From Nitrospira sp. (GTDB lineage: Bacteria > Nitrospirota > Nitrospiria > Nitrospirales > Nitrospiraceae), in contig JAHBWO010000027.1 in the NCBI GenBank assembly GCA_019636945.1, positions 1-37,744 on the forward strand: a DNA stretch of 37,744 nucleotides. Reading direction: 5' to 3'. The notes under the pieces were generated by a model. The model worked only from the letters and a program-made list of their open reading frames with translations, was not told the DNA's origin and did no database searches. How positions within the stretch are numbered: position 1 is the stretch's first letter; every line of letters begins with the position of its first letter. The translations under genes and the position numbers were made by a program. Below, piece by piece: positions 9,731 through 17,885 of this stretch.

Positions 9731-10216
9731 GACCCACCTCACAAAATGGTAAAAGTCGGTACTCCGACAAAACTCAGTTTCAATATATGAACACCCAATG
9801 GCTGAGGCATCCCCTTGTCCTGTTCTCACGGCCTCATGCCGACACCGAAACAGAAGAAAGCGATCCAGCCACAGCGCAGGATCTGCTACGGATACAGGCT
9901 CTTGAAATTTGGGTGGTACGAGAAAATGCTACTATGTCCTATACGCTTTCTTGCGTCCGTTTGCAACTGGTTGGTGTATGTGCGTTGAGTGCGCTTTCAG
10001 AAAGGATTGCAGGGGTGACAGGGGGAATGGAGGGCGTGAGGCATATGGTAGGAGCAGTACCTAAAAAGTAATAGTACATATTTATGGTCAATCACACTAC
10101 ATGTAGGGGATTGGGATGAGGGCAACAAGGTGCAAAGTGGTAGGCTCGTCCCCTGTTGGGAGATGGTATGGCGAATTGCTAGCCCGCATTATTCACGAGT
10201 CCTGAACAAGGCACCT

Positions 10217-10345
10217 CTCGGGCTTCGACGTCAGCCCCGTCAGAGCAGAACCTCCGGTCAGGGGTAGTCCTGAGCAGGTGTGAAGCACCGTGTCGAAGTC
10301 AGCCAGCGGGCAACGAGCCTGCTGGCTGATGGCCCTGAACGAACG
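10217..10345 (+). ncRNA. Candidate structured RNA or leader, class unknown
   Basis: The 700 bases between the OmpA-domain gene and the DUF2167 start hold no convincing gene but do hold a structured stretch. CTTCGAC at 10224-10230 pairs with GTCGAAG at 10292-10298, enclosing a small GGTG-TGAAG-CACC hairpin. Directly after, 10298-10311 pairs with 10317-10330 in a 14-bp stem (one or two G-U pairs) closed by the loop AACGA. It could be a cis-acting leader of the downstream gene, an independent small RNA, or a remnant of a larger catalytic RNA. I cannot match it to a known family. Confidence 0.4.
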
Positions 10346-10444
10346 CGCAGCTTTCATGAACTAACCGGACTAGTTCTGTCCCGTACAGGATTTAGGATGG
10401 GTATTTCCGCGTCTCGTGTTACAACCTCGTATCTGGGAGGACTT

Positions 10445-11302
10445 ATGACATCCATGAGTTTTCGTATCTATTTCGTCGGTGTGGTTGCCGTCCTGAGCAT
10501 GTGGGGGGAGGTCCACGCGCAGTCGACCGAACCGACCTATGCCTGGCAACAGGGGCCGTTAGACGCGCCACTTGGGGATCAAGCCACGCTAACGTTGTCC
10601 TCAGGGTATCGATTTTTGGGGCCAAAGGACACTGAACGTCTCTTGCGGGAGATGGGCAATTTCCCTTCCGGAGCGGAACTTGGGTTGGTCACGAGTGGCT
10701 CAGGGGACAGTAATTGGTTTGTAGTGATTCGGTTCATCGATGCCGGCTATGTGGAGGATGATGATGCGTCTGCCTGGAACGCGGATGAAATGCTGGACTC
10801 TATTAAAGAAGGAACGGAAGAAGCCAATGCCAAGCGGCGTGAGATGGGGATGGAGGCGCTCAATATCAAAGGGTGGGAGGAGAAGCCACATTACGATAAG
10901 GCCACGAACAAGGTGGTCTGGGCCATTTCCGCCGAGACCAGCCATGGGACAACGGTCAATTACAATACCCTCGCACTTGGTCGACATGGATATATGAGTA
11001 TGAATCTCGTAGCCGACCTGGCTCAGTTGCCTACGCTGAAACCCCATGCGGCGAGCCTGTTATCGAATCTGAACTTTGTGCAGGGCAAACGGTATGTGGA
11101 TTTCGACAGTACGACCGACAAGGTCGCAGCAGTCGGGCTGGCGGCACTGGTTGCGGGCGCGGCCTTTAAGTCAGGACTCTTTGCGAAGCTGCTCGTATTG
11201 ATCATTGCCTTCAAGAAGGTCATTCTTCTCGCGGGAGTGGCTGTAGTGGGTTGGGTGTGGAAGATCGTCAAGGGGCGCTCCACGCCGCCGTCGTCAGCCT
11301 GA
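10445..11302 (+). CDS. DUF2167 membrane protein
   Basis: A 285-residue DUF2167 protein: signal peptide ending near VHAQS, a large exported domain, the family-typical tail VQGKRYVDFDSTTDKVAAVG, and two C-terminal hydrophobic helices (about residues 222-270) with a short basic end. The family is exported or membrane-anchored and of unknown function. The ATG at 10445 has GGAGG four bases upstream and gives a clean signal peptide; the frame is open from 10280 through the structured RNA region, but those codons look untranslated. It lies 10 bases before the site-2 protease gene, so the two are probably one operon. Confidence 0.85.
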   Translation: MTSMSFRIYFVGVVAVLSMWGEVHAQSTEPTYAWQQGPLDAPLGDQATLTLSSGYRFLGPKDTERLLREMGNFPSGAELGLVTSGSGDSNWFVVIRFIDAGYVEDDDASAWNADEMLDSIKEGTEEANAKRREMGMEALNIKGWEEKPHYDKATNKVVWAISAETSHGTTVNYNTLALGRHGYMSMNLVADLAQLPTLKPHAASLLSNLNFVQGKRYVDFDSTTDKVAAVGLAALVAGAAFKSGLFAKLLVLIIAFKKVILLAGVAVVGWVWKIVKGRSTPPSSA

Positions 11303-11312
11303 TGAGGATGAG

Positions 11313-12017
11313 ATGAAAACGCTACTTGCCCTGCTCGCCGGAGCAAAATTTGGCAAGGTGCTGCTGACCTCCGGCACAATGCTGTTATCGGTCATCACCT
11401 ATAGTTTTATCTATGGGTGGCGATATGCGGCGGGTTTCGTCGGTCTGATTTTCTGCCATGAGATGGGGCACTTTGTGGCGGCTCGACAGCGTGGATTGGA
11501 TGTCGGGGCGCCGACGTTCATTCCGTTCGTCGGGGCTTGGATTCAGTTGAAAGAACAACCGATGGATGTGGAAACGGAAGCCTATGTGGCCATGGCTGGA
11601 CCGGTTGTCGGGACCATCGCTGCTATGGGCTGCTTCTACGCCGCCGACTTCCTTCAGAGTCCGTTGCTTCGGGCGTTGGCCTATGCAGGGTTCATGCTGA
11701 ACCTCTTTAATCTGATCCCGCTGGCTCCACTTGATGGCGGACGTATTACGTCGATTATTTCACCGAAAACCTGGTGGATCGGAGCCCCCTTGATTGTGGT
11801 GCTCTTTCTTTGGAACCACAGTCCGATGCTGTTGCTTCTCGCACTCCTGTCGATTCCTCACCTCCTTTCCACATTCAGGCAGACTGGTTCGGTGATGTCA
11901 GAACGGTATTACGACGTGTCGCCGTCCACGCGCTGGAGTTACGCCACCTATTATCTCTTGCTTGCAGGATTTCTAGGCGTGATGACGTACGAAACGCATC
12001 GTGCTGTGGGTCTCTAG
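11313..12017 (+). CDS. Site-2 protease family (M50) zinc metalloprotease
   Basis: An intramembrane metalloprotease homologue of 234 residues. The zinc motif HEMGH sits in the second hydrophobic helix (about residues 49-53), and the third zinc ligand is the aspartate of NLIPLAPLDGGR near residue 140. Four to six transmembrane segments are visible. There is no PDZ domain, unlike RseP. Such small M50 proteins cleave membrane-bound substrates; the substrate here is unknown. It directly follows the DUF2167 gene, suggesting a joint envelope role. Confidence 0.88.
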   Translation: MKTLLALLAGAKFGKVLLTSGTMLLSVITYSFIYGWRYAAGFVGLIFCHEMGHFVAARQRGLDVGAPTFIPFVGAWIQLKEQPMDVETEAYVAMAGPVVGTIAAMGCFYAADFLQSPLLRALAYAGFMLNLFNLIPLAPLDGGRITSIISPKTWWIGAPLIVVLFLWNHSPMLLLLALLSIPHLLSTFRQTGSVMSERYYDVSPSTRWSYATYYLLLAGFLGVMTYETHRAVGL

Positions 12018-12045
12018 CAGAAACTAGCTCAGCATAGAGGCCGGA

Positions 12046-12091
12046 CGGTGGGCGATTGAGCTTACCGGTACCGGTGAGATGGTGCCCACCG
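12046..12091. terminator. Bidirectional hairpin between convergent genes
   Basis: CGGTGGGC (12046-12053) pairs with GCCCACCG (12084-12091), enclosing a second stem CTTACCGG/CCGGTGAG. It lies between the convergent ends of the site-2 protease gene and the lipoprotein gene, where a two-way terminator is expected. No U tract is present on either side. Confidence 0.4.
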
Positions 12092-12110
12092 AAGGGGGCC
12101 AACACAACGG

Positions 12111-12503
12111 TTATCGCCCGTTTTCATCAAGACTTCGGATCAGCACGGCGCGGCCGTGACGGTCGAACCAGGATTGAATCTGATCACCCACGTGGGCTGG
12201 TCGGTCAATCCTGGTGTTCTCATCGTGCGGAATCCGGAGTTCTCTTCCCTGGCGATCACGAATCAGGTACGCGGCACCTTCCACGGCTTGGACTTGCCCA
12301 ACTATAGATGAAGATGAGGAAGGCAGTTCTCCAGAGGGGAACTCTAGGCGTTTTTGTTCACCCAGCGTTCCAGACACGATCCCGAGTCCAAGATACTCCT
12401 GCGACAACTGCTCCTGCGAGACAGTCTGGGCACAGCCGGTTGCCAGGATCAGCAGGACTGGGATCCACACGGCATGTCGGTAAGTTGTGCGTGTCGGCAT
12501 CAT
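12111..12503 (-). CDS. Hypothetical lipoprotein
   Basis: A 130-residue predicted lipoprotein with signal peptide and lipobox LATGC, so Cys24 or close to it would be lipidated. The mature part has a serine-rich linker and a C-terminal small-domain pattern (GQVQAVEGAAYLIRDRQGRELRIPHDE, read in two pieces) seen in many exported proteins that follow lipidation signals in this kind of genome. I assign no function. It has GAGG upstream of the ATG and no partner gene on its strand; the 200 bases beyond it toward 12710 hold nothing I can support. Confidence 0.7.
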   Translation of the reverse strand: MMPTRTTYRHAVWIPVLLILATGCAQTVSQEQLSQEYLGLGIVSGTLGEQKRLEFPSGELPSSSSSIVGQVQAVEGAAYLIRDRQGRELRIPHDENTRIDRPAHVGDQIQSWFDRHGRAVLIRSLDENGR

Positions 12504-12709
12504 CGGTATGCCTCCACAGATAATAGGGGTGAGAGTTGGGGCAAGTAAGGATCACTGTGCATTGTGTCGTCACTATTTCATAGAGGGATGGAATGCTCAA
12601 GGAAGAGAGGGAAATGGTACGGTTGAATTGGACGTGCAGTGGCCTCAGCTACTATCACGCGTGAGTATCACGGCGAGATGGATGTTGACGGCGAAGTTTG
12701 CTGGGAAGC

Positions 12710-13732
12710 TTAAGCAGCTTTGGCGGGGCGCCAGCGGAGGCCGACGTTGAGGAGTTCTTGCAGCAATTCGGTGTAGGTGTAGCCAGTCTCTTTGGCCGAA
12801 TCGGCGAAGTCTTCGTCTTCTGCGATTTGGGGGTTGGGATTGGCTTCCAGCACGTACAGCTGTCCCTCAGCGTCCATCCGCATATCGATCCGCGCGTAGC
12901 CGCTTAGGTCGAGTGCGCGATAGACGCGTTTCGCCAGATCCTGGATGTCTTCGGCTTTGCCCTCCGGCAGGTTGTCCGCTTCTCGTGATGTGATGCCGTA
13001 CTTCTGTTGATATTTCCGGCTCCATTTCACCCGCTCGGTCGCGATACGTTTAGCGTCATCCGGCAACTTATCCATGATGAGCTCCCACACCGGCAGCGCT
13101 TGGAGATGTCCGTTGCCGATGATGCCCACGTACAGCTCACGACCTTCGATATAGCGCTCCACCAAGGCCCCACTTCCCACACTGTTATGGATGAATGCGA
13201 CACGTTCACTCAGTTTGTCGTCGTCCTCCACAATCGAAGCTTGGGAAATTCCCAGCGAAGCTTCTTCCGTCACTGACTTGACGATCAACGGAAAGGCAAG
13301 CTGCTTCGGCCTTTTAGTGGCCCGTCCCTGTGGGACTTCCATGAAGTCAGGGTAGGGAATACGATGGAAGGCCAGGACCTTTTTAGTCAGGACCTTGTCT
13401 CGTGCCAACATCAGCCCACGGGGGTTACAGCCGGTGTAGGGTATGTGCAAGAGTTCAAGATACGAGACCACGTGTTGGTCGTAGACTGCTACGCCGTCGA
13501 ACTCTTCCAATAAGTTGAAGGCGATATCCGGCTTCCACCGATCGATCGCTGAATGAATCACGCTGAGATCACTTTTGACCCCGAGTGGATGGACGTCATG
13601 ACCCAGTTTCTTCAGGGTCGAGACGACGTCATATTCCGTTCGCCAGGCCACCGACGTGAGATCATGCCCAGTCACCTGCTCAGGCGGGACGAGGTCTTCA
13701 TGCATGAGGACGAGCACGCGCAGTCGTTTCAT
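12710..13732 (-). CDS. D-alanine-D-alanine ligase-like ATP-grasp protein
   Basis: A 340-residue ATP-grasp ligase related to D-Ala-D-Ala ligase. Visible elements are the N-terminal domain with the HIPYTGCNPRGLMLARDK segment, FPLIVKSVTEEASLGIS (ATP-binding loop), VERYIEGRELYVGIIG, and the C-terminal magnesium site YVLEANPNPQIAEDEDFA. It forms an amide bond between a carboxylate and an amine with ATP; the substrate is not evident, and true Ddl is usually in a cell-wall cluster. Its ATG overlaps the stop of the upstream zinc-peptidase gene (ATGA), so the two proteins are co-produced. Confidence 0.85.
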   Translation of the reverse strand: MKRLRVLVLMHEDLVPPEQVTGHDLTSVAWRTEYDVVSTLKKLGHDVHPLGVKSDLSVIHSAIDRWKPDIAFNLLEEFDGVAVYDQHVVSYLELLHIPYTGCNPRGLMLARDKVLTKKVLAFHRIPYPDFMEVPQGRATKRPKQLAFPLIVKSVTEEASLGISQASIVEDDDKLSERVAFIHNSVGSGALVERYIEGRELYVGIIGNGHLQALPVWELIMDKLPDDAKRIATERVKWSRKYQQKYGITSREADNLPEGKAEDIQDLAKRVYRALDLSGYARIDMRMDAEGQLYVLEANPNPQIAEDEDFADSAKETGYTYTELLQELLNVGLRWRPAKAA

Positions 13733-14790
13733 AGGGCCACCCGATGCCGTCCACTTCGCAGAAAGTTCATGGTGTGAACCGTCAGTAAAATCGTAAAATC
13801 CAGCTTGGCCTGTTCTTCCGCCATGGGAACGCGAAGGTTCAGCTCTCGACAGCGGTGGATCATGTCCTCCAGTACCTGATCGATGGTGTATTGATACTCA
13901 CCGGTCCAGCTCGCAACTTTTTTCCGGACCTCTCGCCGGAACCGATTCAGAAAGGTGGCGGCGCTCATCTTGTTGGCATGATTCGGTAAGGTGGAGAAGA
14001 GTCGTTTGAGGTCGGGGTCATATTGGAGGTGGCGATCGACTCCATAATGCCTTCGTTTGCGTTCATAATGTTCCCTCAGGGTCTTCTTCAGTGTCGGCAA
14101 TGCGTCGACTTCTTCCTGTGTGGTGACACAGGGTGGCGTGTCGGCGAGCTCTTTCATGAGTCCATCAACATACCGAAGTTTTTTCACGACTGGCCATCCT
14201 CGATAGCGCTCCTCCCAGAGCGAGTCCGGCGTCAACCAGACGGCAAAGGTCTCGGCGAAGTCTTCGTCGGGGTGGCTTTGTGCGTACCACAAATCCAGGT
14301 GACGAACGAAACTGCGACTGTAAGGCCGTGGGGAGTAATAGAGCGGATACCGCTGCGAGGATTTTCCGAACATATCCTGCCTGGTCTTCCGGCGGCGGAT
14401 CTTGTAGGCGTTCTCGATGGCGTGGCCGGCTTCATGGCGGAGAATGCGCAAGCACCATTCGGTGGTTCCGCCTTCCACTTCCAACATCTGAGTTTGTTCA
14501 AGTTTTGCCAATCGCGGATGAGCGAGGTAAAAAGGAACGGCAATGCCGGGCACGCCGTCGGGAGTAAACCACTCATTGGATAGCCAAAAGTGGGGACGGA
14601 ATCGGAGTCCACGGAGTTCCAGTTCTCGAGTCAACTCTGCAATCGGTTGTTCGACAAAACTGCCCTTCAGTCCGATGTGCAAATCGCACATGGGTAGATC
14701 CAAGAGCGCCTCGTCGGCCCATGATGCCCACGGGGCTTCGTCCTGGTCGTTGACAGGAGTCTTAAGTATGTCGGATACCGTGCGGTCCAT
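13729..14790 (-). CDS. Putative zinc-binding metallopeptidase
   Basis: A 353-residue protein of the 'putative zinc-binding metallo-peptidase' type. The HEAGH motif is at residues 119-123, and a third ligand is likely in SHPDEDFAETFAVW (Glu180 or nearby). There is no signal peptide. The ATG at 14790 has GGAAGG eight bases upstream; the frame extends 12 codons further to 14826. It is translationally coupled to the ATP-grasp ligase gene, implying that one makes and the other trims an amide-linked product, or that the pair acts on cell-wall peptides. That link is inference. Confidence 0.8.
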   Translation of the reverse strand: MDRTVSDILKTPVNDQDEAPWASWADEALLDLPMCDLHIGLKGSFVEQPIAELTRELELRGLRFRPHFWLSNEWFTPDGVPGIAVPFYLAHPRLAKLEQTQMLEVEGGTTEWCLRILRHEAGHAIENAYKIRRRKTRQDMFGKSSQRYPLYYSPRPYSRSFVRHLDLWYAQSHPDEDFAETFAVWLTPDSLWEERYRGWPVVKKLRYVDGLMKELADTPPCVTTQEEVDALPTLKKTLREHYERKRRHYGVDRHLQYDPDLKRLFSTLPNHANKMSAATFLNRFRREVRKKVASWTGEYQYTIDQVLEDMIHRCRELNLRVPMAEEQAKLDFTILLTVHTMNFLRSGRHRVAL

Positions 14791-15015
14791 ACGAAAGGCC
14801 TTCCACCCGACTACGCCGGAAGCCACAGCTGCCTCTCTTTTGCAGTAGTCTGCAACGGAGAGTAGATCAAGCTGTGAGGCTCCACTATGGCCTGTCGGCA
14901 GAGTGCATGAAAAACTATAGCGTTGAGATGGTATGCCGTCGGTGATCGTCGTTCATGTGTCTGAAGAAGCACGAAAGGAGGAGGAAAATTGTCCGAAGCC
15001 GTACCAGTTTGAACT

Positions 15016-15507
15016 CTAGCGGGGAGGTTGTTGTCCGGAAAACTGCGGGAGTCGAGCTACCAATGCCGGTATGGAGTTCCAGATGTGATCGATGACCGAC
15101 TCCACATACTCTCGGGCCTCCACGATATCCCGTTCCCAGTTTGGGAGGGCCTCATGGAGGTCAAGGACCGGTTCGTCCTCACCGAAGGCAACTTCATTAA
15201 AGAGAGGGACGTTCAGTCCGAACTTGCTTCGCACGAACTCGCGATGGCCCAGACCCATGGCGATGATGAGATCACTGCGTTGGATCAACTCCTGTGTCAG
15301 CGCTCGGGGAGTATGTGCGGATGGGTCGGTGCCTTTAAGGCGCAGCCGGTTGAGGATGATGGGATGGACCTTCTGCGGCTTGGCTTCGATACCCGCGGAT
15401 TCGACATAATAGGCGTGTGGTTCCTCCTGCTGAGCTCGCAACGCATATTCAGCGGCCATGCTTCGGAAGACATTGCCGGTACATACAAAGAGAATTGATC
15501 GGGCCAT
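15016..15507 (-). CDS. Low-molecular-weight protein-tyrosine phosphatase family
   Basis: A 163-residue cytosolic phosphatase-fold protein. The P-loop CTGNVFRS near the N-terminus fits CX5R. The later general-acid region reads LDLHEALPN where classical enzymes have a DP pair, so the acid residue is uncertain. Arsenate reductases share this fold; no extra cysteine pair typical of ArsC is seen. The start could be ATG 15507 or GTG 15522. It diverges from ttcA over about 70 bases. Confidence 0.82.
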   Translation of the reverse strand: MARSILFVCTGNVFRSMAAEYALRAQQEEPHAYYVESAGIEAKPQKVHPIILNRLRLKGTDPSAHTPRALTQELIQRSDLIIAMGLGHREFVRSKFGLNVPLFNEVAFGEDEPVLDLHEALPNWERDIVEAREYVESVIDHIWNSIPALVARLPQFSGQQPPR

Positions 15508-15541
15508 AGATGATTCGTCCACCTTTCCCTGAGCCGAGCAG

Positions 15542-15571
15542 TCGACAGCGAGACAATGGGGCCGCTACAAT
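15542..15571 (+). promoter_or_regulatory. ttcA promoter, probably leaderless
   Basis: TCGACA (15542-15547), an 18-base spacer and TACAAT (15566-15571) match sigma-70 elements in five of six positions each. Transcription would begin about seven bases past the -10 box, at or next to the ATG at 15578. No Shine-Dalgarno lies at a useful distance, so a leaderless transcript is likely. Confidence 0.5.
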
Positions 15572-15577
15572 CGGGCT

Positions 15578-16483
15578 ATGAGTCATTCACCGAGTCCAAC
15601 AACTCTCCCTAACCTAGACGAAGCGACGGAGAAGATGCAAACACGCCTCTGTCGAGCGGTCGGACAGGCCATTGCGGACTATCGCCTCATCGAGGAAGGC
15701 GACAAAGTGATGGTGTGTCTGTCCGGAGGGAAAGACAGTTATGGTTTGTTGGATATCTTGCTCGTCTTGCAACAACGGGCGCCGATCCGGTTCGACCTTG
15801 TTGCGGTCAATCTGGATCAACGACAACCAGGATTTCCGGAAGCGGTGCTTCCACAGTATCTCACCAGCCGAGGGATCCCATTTCATATCGAGGCGCGCGA
15901 TACCTACTCAGTCGTCAAGCGCCTGATTCCCGAAGGGCAGACGACCTGCTCACTCTGCTCTCGTCTGCGACGAGGTCATCTCTATCGCATCGCTGGTGAG
16001 CTTGGCGCCACGAAAATTGCGTTAGGTCATCACCGTGACGACATTATCGAAACCTTGTTTTTGAATCTGTTTTATACCGGCAAACTCAAGGCTATGCCCC
16101 CGAAGCTGCGGTCGAAAGACGGCCAGCATCTCGTCATTCGCCCATTGGCTTTCGTCAAAGAGGTGGACCTCGCGCGCTACGCGGAGTTGAGAGGCTTCCC
16201 CATCATTCCCTGCGACCTTTGCGGTTCTCAAGAGGATTTGAAACGCAAGAAGGTCAAAGGCTTTCTGCAGGAGTGGGAACGGAGCTCTCCTGGCTGCTCC
16301 GACAGCATCGCCGCAGCGTTGAGCAATGTGGCTCCATCGCTTCTGATGGATCAGCGCCTCTTCGATTTCAGGTCGCTGGCATCCATGAATAGCGTTCAAC
16401 CCGATGGAGCCGAGGGTGATGTGTGGTTGGACCAAGAGCCGGAACCGCATCAGAATCTCGAGGGGACTCTTTTGTTACCGTGA
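15578..16483 (+). CDS. ttcA: tRNA 2-thiocytidine(32) synthetase
   Basis: PP-loop enzyme that thiolates C32 of certain tRNAs using an iron-sulfur cluster. The 301-residue protein has the PP-loop SGGKDS near residue 50, the cluster cysteines CSLC near 127-130, [11 protein letters not shown], and PCDLCGSQ near 212, all diagnostic for TtcA over TilS or ThiI. The C-terminal 60 residues are less conserved and acidic. It runs convergently toward the light-sensor regulator gene, with only 17 bases between them. Confidence 0.93.
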   Translation: MSHSPSPTTLPNLDEATEKMQTRLCRAVGQAIADYRLIEEGDKVMVCLSGGKDSYGLLDILLVLQQRAPIRFDLVAVNLDQRQPGFPEAVLPQYLTSRGIPFHIEARDTYSVVKRLIPEGQTTCSLCSRLRRGHLYRIAGELGATKIALGHHRDDIIETLFLNLFYTGKLKAMPPKLRSKDGQHLVIRPLAFVKEVDLARYAELRGFPIIPCDLCGSQEDLKRKKVKGFLQEWERSSPGCSDSIAAALSNVAPSLLMDQRLFDFRSLASMNSVQPDGAEGDVWLDQEPEPHQNLEGTLLLP

Positions 16484-16500
16484 GGCCTGGCTGAGCAGGG

Positions 16501-17418
16501 TCAATGAAACGCGCGTTGGTGTGTGGAGGTAAGATTCGCAAGACGGTTGTGGAGTGCTCCAAGGTCATCAAGCAGTTCAATCCCCGTATTCTCTAAAAGA
16601 TGCGCCATCGCACAGGCGCCTTTGCCGCCCACTGCCACCTGCCAGCGTTGAGAGAGTGCCCGTAATTCATGAAGCAAGTGCTCTGCCTCTTCGTCTGATT
16701 TGGACTCCGTTAAGGACAATAGAACCAGGTCAGGATGTACGCGATCGCACAAGGTTTCCAAATCCGTCAGGGGAAGATTAGGTCCGAGGTAATAGACATG
16801 ACATCCGCGTGAGGCGGCAAGGTAGGTGACGGCTTGAGCGCCGATTTCGTGATACTCGCCTGTGGGGCAGGCAATGACCACGCGTGGGCCGAAGTCATTG
16901 GCAGGTAACTGATTCATCACCGCAAAGAGTTTCTGCTGGATGATCTTCGTCACGTAATGTTCCACGGCGATATTGACCCGTCCTTCATGCCACAGTTCTC
17001 CCACCCGTCGCTGTAAGGGGAGAAGAATGCGCTGCACGGCTTCTTCGAAAGGGATCACGGCAATCGCCGCATTCAGTTGCAGTTCAAACCGGCTCTTATC
17101 AAGCGGATCAAGTCTGGAGATCAGTTCGTCGAGCAACGAACTATGGGGAGCAAGCTCCTGCTGTTTCGGGATTGAGCTTGCCCGCATCCGTTGAAGTAAC
17201 GAATCTCGCCCTTCCATCGCAAGTCCGCCGATGGTCTGACCGCGATCCAACTCCTCTTTTAGAAAACGGAAGAGAGAGACGTCCTCATCGCTGTATTCCC
17301 GATAGCGATTGGCGCTTCGTGAAGGTTTGACAAGACTATATCGACGCTCCCACACCCGAATTACATCTTTCGACAGCCCTGTCAATTTCGCAACTCTATG
17401 AATTCTATGTTTATTCAT
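16501..17418 (-). CDS. CarH/LitR-type MerR regulator, B12-dependent light sensor
   Basis: A 305-residue transcription factor. Residues 1-70 are a MerR winged helix (RVAKLTGLSKDVIRVWERR). Residues 95-175 are the helical-bundle cap of methionine-synthase-type B12 domains, and 178-300 the cobalamin-binding Rossmann domain. CarH hallmarks are complete: Trp143, nine residues, then Glu153-His154 (Wx9EH); His144 next to Trp143, matching the histidine that ligates cobalt after photolysis; and E188-x-H190-x-x-G193 with the lower axial histidine. CarH proteins bind adenosylcobalamin in the dark, form DNA-binding tetramers and release DNA on illumination. The gene diverges from an 18 kb plus-strand run containing photolyase, and repeated operator-like sites cover its own promoter, suggesting autoregulation. 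Confidence 0.93.
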   Translation of the reverse strand: MNKHRIHRVAKLTGLSKDVIRVWERRYSLVKPSRSANRYREYSDEDVSLFRFLKEELDRGQTIGGLAMEGRDSLLQRMRASSIPKQQELAPHSSLLDELISRLDPLDKSRFELQLNAAIAVIPFEEAVQRILLPLQRRVGELWHEGRVNIAVEHYVTKIIQQKLFAVMNQLPANDFGPRVVIACPTGEYHEIGAQAVTYLAASRGCHVYYLGPNLPLTDLETLCDRVHPDLVLLSLTESKSDEEAEHLLHELRALSQRWQVAVGGKGACAMAHLLENTGIELLDDLGALHNRLANLTSTHQRAFH

Positions 17419-17428
17419 ACTTTTCTAA

Positions 17429-17535
17429 AGTTTAGCTAATTGTCCAATGTCTGTCAAATATTTTTATACTACAACACTTGACACATTGGACGTATGAGCT
17501 TATACATTAGACACACGTGAGTCATACATTAGACA
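17429..17535. promoter_or_regulatory. Divergent promoters with four operator-like repeats (site 1)
   Basis: Plus strand: TTGACA (17478-17483), 17 bases, TATACA (17501-17506). Minus strand, toward the regulator: TTGACA (17457-17452), 17 bases, TAAACT (17434-17429). Four copies of ACATTRGACR lie across them: 17441-17450 (inverted), 17483-17492, 17504-17513 and 17526-17535. Their centres are 42, 21 and 22 bp apart, that is, on one face of the helix. This resembles CarH operators, which are tandem 11-bp direct repeats over the -35 box. Assignment to the adjacent regulator is inference. Confidence 0.8.
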
Positions 17536-17555
17536 TTTAAAGGAGGGAAGGCGCC

Positions 17556-17843
17556 ATGATCATAAGCAATCAAGACATGAACGGGAGAATCAGCGAATTC
17601 CACGGGATTTCCCCTGCGCCCCAATGCATCTGTACTCGATGCGGCGGCCTTTTAGTCAACGACCTCTCTATTGATCTCTGGAGCTGCGCAAGCGAGCTGG
17701 GATATGGCGCAAGGCGCTGCGTGCAGTGTGGGGATGTCATTGATGCTGTCATATTGAGGAATCGCCGGATCCAGCTCGTATCGAGCTCGCTTTCATCAAC
17801 GGCCACACCAGCTTCTTCATTGGGGTCTCAAGCCGCAGCATAA
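17556..17843 (+). CDS. Small zinc-ribbon protein ZnR1
   Basis: A 95-residue protein with two cysteine pairs, C26xxC29 and C55xxC58, spaced as in a small zinc ribbon; the tail is serine/alanine-rich and probably disordered. It is the first gene downstream of the site-1 promoter and has AGGAGG before its ATG. A paralogue of equal length lies at 28357-28644, where the cysteine pairs and the flanking CGG and CG-xx-ID residues are kept. The function is unknown; the ribbon could bind zinc, DNA or a protein partner. Confidence 0.75.
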   Translation: MIISNQDMNGRISEFHGISPAPQCICTRCGGLLVNDLSIDLWSCASELGYGARRCVQCGDVIDAVILRNRRIQLVSSSLSSTATPASSLGSQAAA

Positions 17844-17885
17844 AGGACTATCTCTGGTCGATCGAGATAACCAAGGAGGGTGCAC

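Noticed and set aside
9787..10071. 94-residue plus-strand ORF between the OmpA-domain and DUF2167 genes
   Set aside because: No ribosome site, no signal peptide and no protein-like pattern; treated as non-coding.
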